Shown: positions 11,163 through 25,799 of the stretch, piece by piece
Layout: the number at the start of each line of letters is the position of its first letter
Position numbering within the stretch: the stretch's first letter is position 1
Assembly: GCA_963383645.1 (NCBI GenBank)
Contig: OY726571.1
Span: 18,541,376-18,605,375, forward strand
Origin: Muscardinus avellanarius
Taxonomy: Eukaryota; Chordata; Mammalia; Rodentia; Gliridae
Direction of reading: 5' to 3'
DNA length: 64,000 nt
Program-made: the position numbers and the translations under genes
Notes under the pieces: model-generated
Database searches by the model: none
What the model was told of the DNA's origin: nothing
Seen by the model: only the letters and a program-made list of their open reading frames with translations

Positions 11163-11803
11163 CTATGGAGATCTGCGTGGAGATTCCTAAGAAAGCTGGG
11201 AATTGATTCACCATACGATCCAGCTCTACCACTCCTGGGTATTTTTCCAAAAGGGTTGAATTCAGAGAACTATAGCCACATATGCATACCTATGTTAATA
11301 GCAGCACAATTCGTAATAGCCAAAATATGGAACCAACCCAGGTCTCCATCAACAGATGAATGGATTGCAAAATTCTGGGAAATACACACAATGGAATTCT
11401 ACTCAGCCATAAAGAAGAACAAAATCATGTCATTTGCAAGAAGATGGAAAGTCCTGGAGAGCATTATGTTAAGTGAGACCAGCCAAGCACAGAAGGAGAA
11501 GGTACATATGTTTCCTCTAATATGCCCAAACTAGGGAACCTAGAGGATACCAGTGGTACTCCAGATAATGGAGGGGAAATACCAGCAAAGCTAGAATGGA
11601 AAGATAGAGGAGGAGGAAGGCTGAACTTGATTAATGAGGGTCCACATCCGAATATGTGTAAAATTATGAATATGGCATGGTTACCCGGGACAATCATTGT
11701 TGGGAGGGGGGAAGGGAAAACAGGAACAGGAGGGGGGAGCAGGCATCAAGTATAGTTTAAATGTATACCATTTATGTTCAATAAAAAATTTTTTTAAAAA
11801 AAG
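11163..11803 (+). mobile_element. 5'-truncated L1 3' end, sense
   Basis: It contains the end of ORF2 (translation MEFYSAIKKNKIMSF) and the 3' UTR, with AATAAA and an A-run at 11780-11803. The 14-bp AAATATGGGCACAA at 11149-11162 and 11804-11817 is an exact target-site duplication. The subfamily differs from the other L1 3' ends here (IMSFARRWKVLESIM). Confidence 0.93.
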
Positions 11804-11817
11804 AAATATGGGCACAA

Positions 11818-12288
11818 AGTTTACAGATCACATTTGTATATTATCACCGTGTGTGCACACAAGATGAGAAAGCGTGGATCACGTCATAGTGAGTGCACTG
11901 ACATTTCCCTACGCAGCAGCAATGATCATTTCAAAGGACCAATTCTATGCTTGGAGCCTTCCGTGTGTTTCCAGCTCAAAAGACTAAAGTATAAAATCTC
12001 AAGATGGCGGACCCTTACCTGGCTCCCAAGACGGCTCTGACCTTCTCTGGCTTCACCATCACCAGCTGCCTCACATGTGCCGGGGTCGCCCTCCCTCAAG
12101 GCCACTGTGGCACACTTCCCTGGCCCTGCACATTCATGGGGAAACCAGCTTGGCCTCATCCACCACTGAGGCCCAGTCCTCACTGGAATCTGACCTCCCT
12201 TATCCTGGTCTTCTCTTCTCCATGTGAGTCATAAAATATGAGTAATTGATTAATTTTATTTCTTTTCTCTACTGAAATTTAAGCCTCA
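11818..12288. other. Unassigned, moderately GC-rich sequence
   Basis: A 76-codon frame at 12004-12234 begins ATGGCGGACCC, but it matches no protein I recognise and has no splice or family support. No repeat is recognised. Confidence 0.5.
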
Positions 12289-12289
12289 G

Positions 12290-12485
12290 AGCTGAGCATG
12301 GTGGCACGCGCTTGTTGTAATCCCAGCGTTTGGGAGGCTGAGACAAGAAGATCACAGTTCATGGCCAGCCTCAGCTACTTAGTGAGGCCCTTGGCAACTC
12401 AGTGAGCCCGTTTCAAAATAAAGACTAAAAAATAGGGCTGGGGATGTCGAAGGTAGAATGCCCCTGGGTTCCATCCCCAGTACTG

Positions 12486-12488
<3 letters not shown>
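12290..12488 (+). mobile_element. B1-dID SINE, sense
   Basis: Complete dimer; its tail runs into (TA)n at 12489-12540. It faces an opposite-strand SINE at 12541. Confidence 0.9.
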
Positions 12489-12540
<52 letters not shown>

Positions 12541-12558
<18 letters not shown>

Positions 12559-12765
12559 TTTTTTGGTGGTACTGGGGGTGGAACCCAGAGGCTTTCTACC
12601 TCCGGGCTATACTCCCACACCCATTTATATTTTATTTTGGAAACAGGGTCTCACTAAGTTGCTGAGAGCCTCACTCAGTACCTGAGGCTGGCTTCGAACC
12701 TGTGCGATCCTCCTGTCTCAGCCTCCCAAGCACGGGGATTACAAGCGTGCGCCCCCACGCCCGGC
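12541..12765 (-). mobile_element. B1-dID SINE, antisense
   Basis: A T-run (antisense A-tail) and a full antisense dimer. With 12290-12488 it forms a large inverted repeat around (TA)n. Confidence 0.9.
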
Positions 12766-12911
12766 TTCAAAATAATTTTTTTAAATGAAATATAAACCTT
12801 ATAAAAACAAGAGCCTTGGTTTTGGTTTCTTTCCCCTACCCCCAGAGATATGTCCACAATACCTGAGAATAGAATCCAGTACAAGGGACCACTCAGTATA
12901 CATTACTTTTG

Positions 12912-12995
12912 CTTGTTTGTTTTGTGTTGCTGGGGATTAATTTTAGGGCCTTGTGCCTACTGGGCAAGCCCTTTTCCACGAGCTATCCCCAGTAC
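12912..12995 (-). mobile_element. Monomeric ID element, antisense
   Basis: TTGCTGGGGATTAATTTTAG, then GGGCCTTGTGCCTACTGGGC, is the antisense ID core. There is no B1 half. Confidence 0.7.
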
Positions 12996-13011
12996 ACACA
13001 CACTCTTCATT

Positions 13012-13015
<4 letters not shown>

Positions 13016-13089
<74 letters not shown>
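13016..13089. repeat. (TC)n(AC)n compound microsatellite
   Basis: About 17 TC units followed by about 20 AC units, next to the tail of the SINE at 13090. Confidence 0.95.
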
Positions 13090-13090
<1 letters not shown>

Positions 13091-13294
13091 TTTTATTTAT
13101 TTTATTTTTTTGGTATTTGGGATCAAACCCAAGGGCATTCTACCTCTGAGCTATATACCTCCAGCCATTTATTTTTGTAAACAGGGTCTTGCTAGGTTGC
13201 TGAGCATTTCCCTAATTTCTGAGGCTGGCCTCAAACCTACAACCCTCCTGTCTCAGCCTCCTGAGATTACAGGCTTGTGCCACTGTGCCCAGCT
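13090..13294 (-). mobile_element. B1-dID SINE, antisense
   Basis: Antisense ID and B1 halves, ending GTGCCCAGCT. Confidence 0.85.
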
Positions 13295-13379
13295 AAACGC
13301 TATTTCTGAACAAAGAAAAGGCAAAAGTTAATGTGTTACAACTCTTGACTAACATTAGTTTTCTGACATTGTTCTTCTA

Positions 13380-13790
13380 ATATAATTTTACTGGCACAGT
13401 GTAATTATATATGATAGTGAGGTTCAAAGTGAAACACACATGGACTTGGTGTGATTCCCTCTAGGTCCCACCCCCTCCCCCTCCCCATATGTTAGTGAGA
13501 TTGGTAGTGAGACCTTTACGCATGGACAGAGCAATGTCCGAACTGCTTCCTTCAGTAAGTCTCCCCCACCCTAATTCCTTCCCCTAGCCACCTTCCACTC
13601 TTCTACTAGTCTCTCTCCTCATTCACTTGAAGTCTCATTTCCTATTTTCTCTCTAGCTTTCACTTAAGAGAAAACATCCGACCTTTAACTTTGAGACTAC
13701 CTAATATCCCTTGCCATACTATTCTCTAGTTTCATCCATTTCCCTGCAAATGACATAATTTCCCAGTGATGTTTTCGATTCTTGATTTAA
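13380..13790 (-). mobile_element. L1 3' end, antisense
   Basis: The pattern GGCACAGTGTAATTATATAT, pyrimidine-rich CCCCCTCCCC, and the antisense of the ORF2 end (TTCATCCATTTCCCTGCAAA) identify an L1 3' end on the minus strand. No target-site duplication was found. Confidence 0.8.
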
Positions 13791-14945
13791 TGAGGCCAAG
13801 ATTGAAGAGACGATAACCGTAAAAATTAAAAATGAATATCATATCCCAGACCTACACTGGTGCCCGTAGAGTGTCACCTACGAGTCTAGAAGCTAAAAAA
13901 TGGTTGCTTTAAATAGCTCCTTCCTATAAAATGATGGAAGGAAATTATTTCAAAAAATAAACAAAGGAAAGTCGTTTGACAGGTAATAGATCAAACACAG
14001 ATACTCCATAAACCGTTCACTCACCTCTAGGAAAACAAAACAATAATGTTGCTGCATTTTATGCCCGTCAACTTTTAAATCTGTAAAAACAGTCATTTAT
14101 TTGATGGTTTATTTCATTGATTGGTTGCAATCAACAAGCAAACTACTGCATTACATTTGCCCAGCGTTTCTATGAAGGCCAAAGAATGAATGAGCTGTAG
14201 GACTACCGTGTATATATCCTTTTACGATAGATTGGAAATATGTGTAAAGAATTCTGTCTCCTGAGCTTAGGCAGCACACAAAGATGCTTAAGGAGGATGC
14301 CGATAATGCAAATTCACGGCAACTCATTTGCCATAACTGCAACTCTGAGTCACAACGAAGAAGTTGAGGACACAGACGGGAAACAACTTCAGGAGGAGGC
14401 TCACCCAGCACAAAGCCTTAAATGTCAGTGGCATGAGGGCTGCGCTGTCACTTTCTCCTAGGCAGCCAACTGTCATGCAGGCCTCTCCAGAGATCTGAAA
14501 TACACAGAGTTGGCTACACGGGGCATTTATGGAAGGCTCAGGATAGCGGGGATCCCCAGAGACAGTGGAAAGGTTGTTTTAGTTCCCAGTGTCACATCTC
14601 CTTAGAACACACACCATTCCACATCAGTTGAACAAACGCCAGTCCTATAAACAAAACGAGTAAGGTAAAAGGATGATATTAAATAGGGAAGAAAAATGTC
14701 TAAAGAACAGAACTCAGCTTCTTCAGACGAAACTCCCATATTTTGGATGCAGATTTTTTTTTGTTTCATGATTTTATTATAAAGCAGCATTACTCAATAA
14801 CAGATCAATCAAAGATTCATATACAAAGCCATTTGTCTCAGCAGAGGCTCAAACAAAAAAATTTACATTTCAAACTTCCACCAATACAATATAGGTCAAA
14901 TAAACTATGGTACATATTCTATTGGGTGGCCATAGAAAATTATAC
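13791..14945. other. Unassigned sequence
   Basis: No repeat family or coding region is recognised. Short frames such as 14151-14411 have no family resemblance. Confidence 0.55.
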
Positions 14946-15165
14946 AGCAAGCCAGGTGTGGTGGCACACGCTTGTAATCCCAATACTTGGGAGGCTGAGA
15001 CAGGAGGATCGCAGGTTCAAAAACAGCCTCAGCAAATAGTGAGACTCTCAACCTAGTGAGACCTTGCTTCAAACTAAAAATAAAGTAGGGCTGAGGGTGA
15101 AGCTCAGAAGTAGAATGTTCCTGAGTTCAATCCCCCTTGCCACAAAATCATCATCATCATCATCA
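14946..15165 (+). mobile_element. B1-dID SINE, sense, with (ATC)n tail
   Basis: Complete dimer; the tail has become (TCA)n at 15146-15165. The sequence 15166-15477 is unassigned. Confidence 0.9.
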
Positions 15166-15477
15166 CAAAATAATCATAACAATGACATATTATATGTATT
15201 GACTGGAAGGATACCCATCATATATTGTCAAATTTTAAAAAGTTGCAAAGTATTGCTATCTATGTGTACATATGTGCATAAAGAACTCTATACATATGTA
15301 TGTAATGCTTATATGTATTGAAAATTTCTTAAAAAATATACAGGACATGAATATCCATGGTTATCTCTGGAAGTTATTAATGAGAATCCTGAAAGACTTG
15401 AGAGCCTTTGCTAAACAGTCTATACTATTTTCTTGTTTTTAAGTTTTATCATTAGCCTGTATCAAATTGAAATGCAA

Positions 15478-15810
15478 GGCCAGGTGTGGTGGCTCACGCT
15501 TGTAATCCCCGCACTTGGGAGGCTGAGACAGGAGGATCGCACAGGTTTGAAGCCAGCCTCAGCTACTTAGTGAGGCTCTCAGCAACTTAGTGAGACCCTA
15601 TTTCCAAACAAAGTATAAAATAAGCCGGGCGTGGTGGCACAGGCTTGTAATCCCCGCAATTGGGAGGCGGAGACAGGAGGATCGCACAGGTTCGAAACCA
15701 GCTGCACTGGCTTAAGAGACCCTGTTTCCAAAAAAATAAAATAGGTCTGTGAGTGTAGCCCGGAGGTAAAAGGGCTTCCAGGAACCCCAGTACCACTAAA
15801 TAAATAAATA

Positions 15811-15843
<33 letters not shown>

Positions 15844-15907
15844 TAAAATAGGTTTGGGAGGATAGCCTGGAGGTAGAAAAGCCGCTGGGTTCCACTCCAA
15901 GTACCGA

Positions 15908-15947
<40 letters not shown>

Positions 15948-16018
15948 AAATAGGGCTAGGGGTTAACTCAGAGGTAGAATGCCCCTGGGTTCCATCCCCA
16001 GTACTACAAAAAAAAAAA
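15478..16018 (+). mobile_element. Cluster of nested B1-dID SINEs, sense
   Basis: A B1 half at 15478-15621 is followed by a short hairpin-type SINE (15622-15800, ID variant AGGGCTTCCAGGAACCCC). Then come a (GTAA)n tract, a second ID half with a (GAAA)n tail (15840-15948), and a third ID half (15950-16018). The order suggests SINEs inserted into the linker and tail of an older one. Confidence 0.8.
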
Positions 16019-16278
16019 GCAAATTGAAATGCAATTAATTAAAGATCAATAATCTTGATATTATACATGTAACCAATAGTGTCCAATCCACATGCATTGT
16101 TAAGGAAAGTGTTCACTAGTAACATTTCCCTGGGGAAAAATCTGGCAGTAGCTTTCAAAATTAAAAGGTATATGTTATTTGATACAATAATTCCTTCTCC
16201 AGAACTTTATCCTTGAGCTATACTGATATACAGAGAAAAGTCATTGCAACATTATAAATAAGAGCCAAAAATGCACAT

Positions 16279-16280
<2 letters not shown>

Positions 16281-16327
<47 letters not shown>

Positions 16328-16456
16328 TTTGAAACCGGGTCTCACTGAGCTGGGAAGGGCCTCACTAAGTAGCTAAGGCTGTCCGCAAACCGCGATCCTC
16401 CTGTCTCAGTCTCCCAAATGCTGAGATTACAAGCGTGCGCCTCCACGCCTGGCAGT
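16281..16456 (-). mobile_element. (TA)n plus antisense SINE B1 half
   Basis: (TA)n at 16281-16326 stands where the ID half would be. It is followed by an antisense B1 half ending CCACGCCTGGC. Confidence 0.8.
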
Positions 16457-17536
16457 TTCTGATTTTTTTAAGATTGATTTTTTTATGTATCCAGACATTA
16501 TGCTAAATTTGTTGATCAGTTCTATAAAGAAAAGAAAAGAAGGATAATAACAGAACTCTAGCTGTCAGGCTGACTCAGGGTTACTTTCTAACAAAGACTG
16601 GCATGGGCTATTTGCCCTTAGGAACATGAATAAATAATTATTTACCCTTGAAATCCTGCCTAGAGACAGAGAGAAACCTTGTGTGTAACCTTAAAGAAAC
16701 AACTTAACTGCCCAAATACAATAGACCCAAAGAAAAAGACTGTTAACTTTTACCTCAGTGTGAGCATTCCAGGAGATAGAAAAACTGGCCGCATAATTAG
16801 AAATAAATATTACAAAATAAAGGACAGACATTTTAAATATATATGTATGAAGGAAAAGAAATACCGTAAGAGTAAGAAAAGCATTTTTGCATGAAAAAGA
16901 GCTTATCATAAAAAAGTCCCAACTGGGAAAGAAAGAAATTAGAAAGTTAAAAGCAGAACTGCAGAGAGTTTGTGACAGGGAAGTGGATTATTAAAGATAA
17001 GTAGACTTTTAATAGGCTTGTTGTCTAAAGAAGAGTGCTCAGCAGTTAAGGAAATACATCTGACAATTAAAACCAAGAACTTTGTGGTGTTGTTTGTGGT
17101 ATTTTGTCTGCAAAACTGTGTTGTGAGTTTGCTTAAGCTTTCAGATTTAGAAGATAAGATGCCAACACCTGAAGAAACTCCATCACATCCACCTGAATCA
17201 CCACATCTCCCCACACTTGCTATATGAACTGAGCCCAAAAGATGGAAAAGTTCCAGAAAAAGTTAAAGAAGATTCCCCGAGAAGCTCCCAAGCCTTGACT
17301 ATTCCTGTCTATTCTGGGAGGCTGCCACCTGGAGCTGCTTATCTACAAGACCTTGGGACCTTGGAGAGGAACAGGAGTTAATTCTTCGAGGGCCAACAGC
17401 CAGCTGAAAGACCTCCCCCCTTTTCTCTTAACTTTACTGGGGAAGGGTATAAATTTCTTGGGGTTTTCATAGGATACCAGGAAAATTAAAAGTGTATGAA
17501 AGTACCTACCTCACAGTTTAGAAAATGTCGTGTTAG
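16457..17536. other. Unassigned sequence
   Basis: AT-rich in the first part, more mixed after 17150. It may contain an old LTR around 17300-17530 (TATAAA at about 17449 and AATAAA at about 17537), but I could not identify a family or LTR ends. Confidence 0.4.
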
Positions 17537-17550
17537 AATAAACCACTCAG

Positions 17551-17656
17551 GGGGAGGGCACCGAGTCCTGTGTGAATACATGCCATTGTTAACATGATCC
17601 ACCTTATGATTTGAGGCTACATTGTACCGATAAAATTTTTTTTAATTTTTAAAATA
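17551..17656 (+). mobile_element. Very short L1 3' end, sense
   Basis: About 105 bp that ends like the other L1 3' UTRs (ACATTGTACCGATAAAA) with an A/T-rich tail. AAACCACTCAG at 17540-17550 and 17659-17669 is the likely target-site duplication. Confidence 0.75.
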
Positions 17657-17691
17657 AAAAACCACTCAGTGACACTTTTAAATCCCCTTGA

Positions 17692-17905
17692 AGCTTCACA
17701 CAATAGTGTGTGCTTATAATCCTAATACTTGGGAGGCTGAGATAGGAGGATCACAGGTTTGAGGCCAGCCCCAGCAGCTTAGCAAGGTCCTCAGCAACTT
17801 AGCAAGACCCTATTTCAAAACAAAAACTAAAAAAAGCTGGAGGTATAGCTCAGAGGTAGAATGTCCTTCGGTTCATTTCCCAGTATCATCAAACAAAACA
17901 AAACC
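17692..17905 (+). mobile_element. B1-dID SINE, sense
   Basis: Diverged dimer with an ID half ending GGTTCATTTCCCAGTATC. Confidence 0.8.
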
Positions 17906-18151
17906 TCCTTGAATTAAAGAAATCTCAGAATTCATTCTGGAACCAGGCCCTGCCCCATTTAGCATTTAAACATGCTTCTTAGCTTTTACTTTGTGATCTG
18001 GCATATGGGTCACATATCCAAATGTCATCTGTAAATATACAATGGGAGAGTAGGAAAACCAAAGAAAAGGGAAAAAGAAGGATTTGGAAAGTAATTTTTA
18101 GAGAAAAGTTACAAAGGATTGTAATGCCCAGTTTGCATCAACAATGTAAAA

Positions 18152-18365
18152 GCTTTGGGCGTGGTGGAGCTCGCTTATAATCCCAGTACTTGGGAGGCTG
18201 GGACAGGAGGATCTGGGTTTACGGCCAGCCTCGGGTACTTCGTGAGACTCTCCGAACTTAGTGATATCCTATTTCAAACTAAATAATAATAAAAAAAATA
18301 GGCTGGGGGTGTAGCTCAAAGGTAGAATGCCCCTGGGTTCAATCCTAAGCACCACACACAAAGAA
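18152..18365 (+). mobile_element. B1-dID SINE, sense
   Basis: Complete dimer, with a linker of AATAATAATAAA. The sequence 18366-19082 is unassigned. Confidence 0.85.
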
Positions 18366-19082
18366 AAGAAAAAATGACAAACAAAAACCACTACTTACTT
18401 ATGATAAAGAACTACTCTCCAAATTGATTTATTTATCAGATACTATTTTGAAACTAAACATCTCAGTCCAGACTTCCAAAGAATAAATGAACGCTTTCCA
18501 TATGCTCCATACCATGACCCTAAGAATTCTGAACAATAGGAGAAGAAATTTATGGTCAAAATCACAACCATTTTCTTTGTCAATTGCATGTTATTTGGAC
18601 TGTAGCATTAATTCTAAAATAACAAATAATCTCTTCAGTTATCTTTCTTCCCCATAGAAACATACTGCCAAGCTAAGACAGTGCCTGGAATAAAAAATAT
18701 ATATTGGTTGGACTGAATGCACACATAATTTCCTTAGGGCAATAAGAGAGTATAACCAAAGACCTTTTTTAATCTGCCAAGTGACACAAGAAAAAATATA
18801 TATTTATCAGAACTGCCACCAAAAGCATCATCGTGGCCTGCTGCTCTGGCAACATCAGACCCTCTCTGATCTCTGCCCAGAGCAGCAAAGCTTAAAAAGC
18901 GCTGGGGGAAAAAAAAAAAAAGTCTGGGGTAGGCTTATGTCCTTGTGAAACTGGGTTCTCAAAATTACCGGGCTCTGAACAAAACAAGTAAGATGGCTGA
19001 TACTCAATTTAGCACTCCAGAACTGGTTAAGCTTAATGCAATAGTCCCTTTCTGAAAAGCTACTCAAAGTATCATTTTTCTT

Positions 19083-19292
19083 TTTCTTTTTTTTTTTTTT
19101 TATTTGTTGGTACTGGGGATTGAACTCAGGTGCATTCTACCTCTGAACTACACCCCCAGCCCTTTTTATTTCTTATTTGGAGATGGTGTCTCCCCAATCT
19201 ACTGAGAGCCTTGCTAAATTGTTAAGGCCAGCCTGGAACCTGCAATCCTGTCTTCCAAGTACTGGGATTACAGGCATCTGCACCACGGCCGG
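19083..19292 (-). mobile_element. B1-dID SINE, antisense
   Basis: Full antisense dimer that abuts the left target-site duplication of the PAPSS2 retrocopy. Confidence 0.9.
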
Positions 19293-19308
19293 CCAAAGTA
19301 TTCTTTTT

Positions 19309-22894
<3,586 letters not shown>

Positions 22895-23188
22895 TTACGT
22901 GAAAATAAGCATGACTGAAATAAGAAGGATGTATTTCTTTAAAAAAAAAAAAAGTAATCCATGATCTTTCAAAGAAATTTTAAACATTTGTCTGTGTATG
23001 TCAGAAGCACATATGGCTCTGGGTTTTCCCAGGTTATGAGTTTTCTCCTCTCCTTTTTCATCAGAGATACCTAGATGGAAAAGACCGAGAAACCTTGGAA
23101 ACCTTGTAATTGTCCTCTCGCTCGCTCTCATGTCTATGATAGAGGGGAGAAAACTGTGGATTCTTAAATATTAGAGCAACATTAATAT

Positions 23189-23199
23189 ATAGAAGAGAG

Positions 23200-23260
<61 letters not shown>

Positions 23261-23317
23261 GTGCATTGTAGTCAAACATCAAAGTTAATCACCAAATCAA
23301 GCATAGAAGAGAGTTTC
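23189..23317 (-). mobile_element. Minimal L1 3' end, antisense, with (TA)n tail
   Basis: Between two copies of ATAGAAGAGAGTTTC (23189-23203 and 23303-23317) lie only a (TA)n tract and about 45 bp matching the L1 extreme 3' end (TTATTGGTGCATTGTAGTC). The (TA)n stands in the position of the A-tail. Confidence 0.8.
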
Positions 23318-23820
23318 TGAGGAAGAGTGCTAGCTTCTATCAGGCAAAATCTAGCTTCTAAGCCTATCTGAGAAAGCGACAAGGGGATAGCTTTTCTTTA
23401 TTTTTGTCTCTAATTTACAGAGTCAATGGAACAAAACCTGACGTTTCTTCTGGCCCCCGCCCTCCTGAGAACAGATTGGCACTAACTCTGGGGCTGTCTC
23501 CCATTCACTTGCTCCCCGGGCTGCCATTCCCACTGTTCTTTCTGCCTTTCTACTTAGGGCTGGTCATATTTCTGTCACCAGTTTAAAATGATAACTGAAA
23601 ACACAGCAAATGTGTAGCATAGAATGCAAGTAAGTTCTGTCAGTCATTAAAAGAGACAAAAGATCTCTAAAAGTCTTAGCCTAAACACTATCTGCAGAGG
23701 TGGGAAAGGAAGGTAGGAGCTGAAGGGAAACACACAGTGAGTGCTGCATGCACGTTGTATCCATCACTCCGGACCTCACTAAGATGTGTAATTACAATGC
23801 ACCGATAAAAAGAAGTGTTA
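23318..23820. other. Unassigned sequence
   Basis: A 60-codon frame at 23404-23586 has no recognisable homology. No repeat is recognised, except possibly the L1-like TACAATGCACCGATAAAA at about 23793-23810. Confidence 0.45.
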
Positions 23821-24022
23821 GCTGCCGGGCGTGGTGGCGCACACTTGTAATCCCAGTGCTTGGGAGGCTGAGACAGGAGGATTGTGGTTCCCAAACAGCC
23901 TCAGCTACTTAGTGAGGCTCTCAGCAACTTAGTGAGACCTTGTTTCCAAATAAAGTATAAAATAGGTCTGGGAGTATAGCCCAGAGGTAGAAAAGCCCCT
24001 GGATTCCACCCCCAGTAAAGAA
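23821..24022 (+). mobile_element. B1-dID SINE, sense
   Basis: Complete dimer with a (GAA)n tail to about 24035. Confidence 0.9.
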
Positions 24023-24041
24023 GAAGAAGAAGAAAGAAGTG

Positions 24042-24258
24042 TTAGCTGGGCGTGGTAGTGCACACTTGTAATCCCAGCATTTGGGAGGCTGAGACTGGCA
24101 GATCGTGATTCATGACAGCCTCAGCTACTTAGTGAGGCCGTCCATAACTTAGTGAGACCCTGCTTTAAAATATAAAGTATAAAAATAGAGCAGGGTCTGT
24201 AGCTCAGAGGTTGAATGCCCCTGGCTTCCATCCCCAGACCCCCACCCCCCAAAAAAAG
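24042..24258 (+). mobile_element. B1-dID SINE, sense
   Basis: Complete dimer immediately after the previous one. GAAGTGTTAGCTG before it and AAAAGTGTTAGCC after it form a probable duplication. Confidence 0.85.
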
Positions 24259-24261
24259 TGT

Positions 24262-24445
24262 TAGCCATACAGAGCATGGTAACATACACCTCTGATCCCA
24301 GTTCTGGGGAGTACTGGGGATTGCAGGTTGGAGACAAGTCTCACAATCTAACAAGGCCTTGTTTCAAAATTTAAAAAAATAAAAAGGACTTAGGATGTGG
24401 TTCAGAGGTAGACTATCCCTGGGTCCAATCCCAAATGCCAAAAAC
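24262..24445 (+). mobile_element. Older B1-dID SINE, sense
   Basis: A diverged dimer with an ID half GGTTCAGAGGTAGACTATCC. AGTGTTAGCCA flanks both ends. Confidence 0.75.
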
Positions 24446-25799
24446 AGTGTTAGCCACCGAGGTAGAAAAAAAAAATCACACAAGATTAAGTGATGTCATG
24501 GAAACCAAGAGCCATGAGACGAGACGGTCTAGACAATGGAAATGATGTGATTATATATCAAATGTGAAATATATCAAAAAAAAGAAAAAGCCAACTGAGA
24601 CCAAAAAAAGTATTGGCTTCAGCTTTGGGAAGGTTATGAGCAGCTTTCATGAGATGATGCTATTGATTGAGGGATAAATAGAAGGTAAAAAGTGGAGGCA
24701 AAACTTAATCTAGTTCATCTCAATTATCTATCGACATATCTATGTCCTTTATTTTTTTTTTTAATTTTATTTTATTGGTGCACTGTATTCATACATCATA
24801 GTGGGATACAAACTTTTGTAGACATACATGCACACATCGCCCAGTCAGCCCCCACCCGATCCCCACCCCATTCTCTTCCCATCCCTCCCTCCCATGCTTG
24901 GCTTAGTGGTTGACATCTAGTATTATAGCAATTTATCCAAAATTAAAAATGATAATCTCACATAACAGTTTCATTTGTCTGATACCAAGCTTTTGATGAC
25001 TTAAAGATAACATTTCAATATTTCTTTTTGCTTTCTTTCTTACCAGAGAATATTTTTTTCTTTTTTTTAGGTGAAACTATCATATATTTATTTTTCAGAA
25101 AAAAAATCTATCCTGATATGGAATATGGACTCTAGATACCCAAAACAATCTCGAAGCAAAAACAAAGCTAGAAGATGTATATTTTCTGATTTCAAACCAT
25201 ATAAAGCTACAATAATTGAAACAGTGTAGTACTGTTCTAAAGGCAGATATATAGACCATAAAAGCCTAGAGCTAACTTCTTCCCTATATTGTCAAGTTAT
25301 TTTTGACAAGGTTTCCACGAACATTTGGTGGTGGAAATAATAATCTTTTAACTAAATATTGTTGAAAAATAATAATTACATGGAAAAGAATAAAATTGGA
25401 CCCTTACCTAATCCCACATACAAGTATTAACTCAAAATAGATAAAAGACCTAAATATAAATCTTAAGACTATAAACTTTTAGGAGAAAATCTGGGTCATA
25501 AAACCTCACAACATTGAAATTGGCAGTGATTTCTTGGATATGATTTCAATGGCACAGGCAACAGAAGAATATACAAACTCCCTAAAAAATAAAAGAAAAT
25601 ATTGTATATCCAAAGACAATGTAAACAGAGTTAAAAGTTACTAATAGAATTGGATAAAATATTTCCAAATGCTATATCTGAAGGTATATTAATATTCCAA
25701 ATAGAAATCCTAAAAATTAACAACAATAAAGGCAAACAATACAATTTAGAGATAGGTAAAAGACTAACATATATAATGAATCTCCACAGATAACTAATC

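Noticed and set aside
12004..12234. Small protein gene beginning ATGGCGGACCC
   Set aside because: No homology is recognised, there is no supporting exon structure, and the opposite strand has an overlapping frame of similar length.
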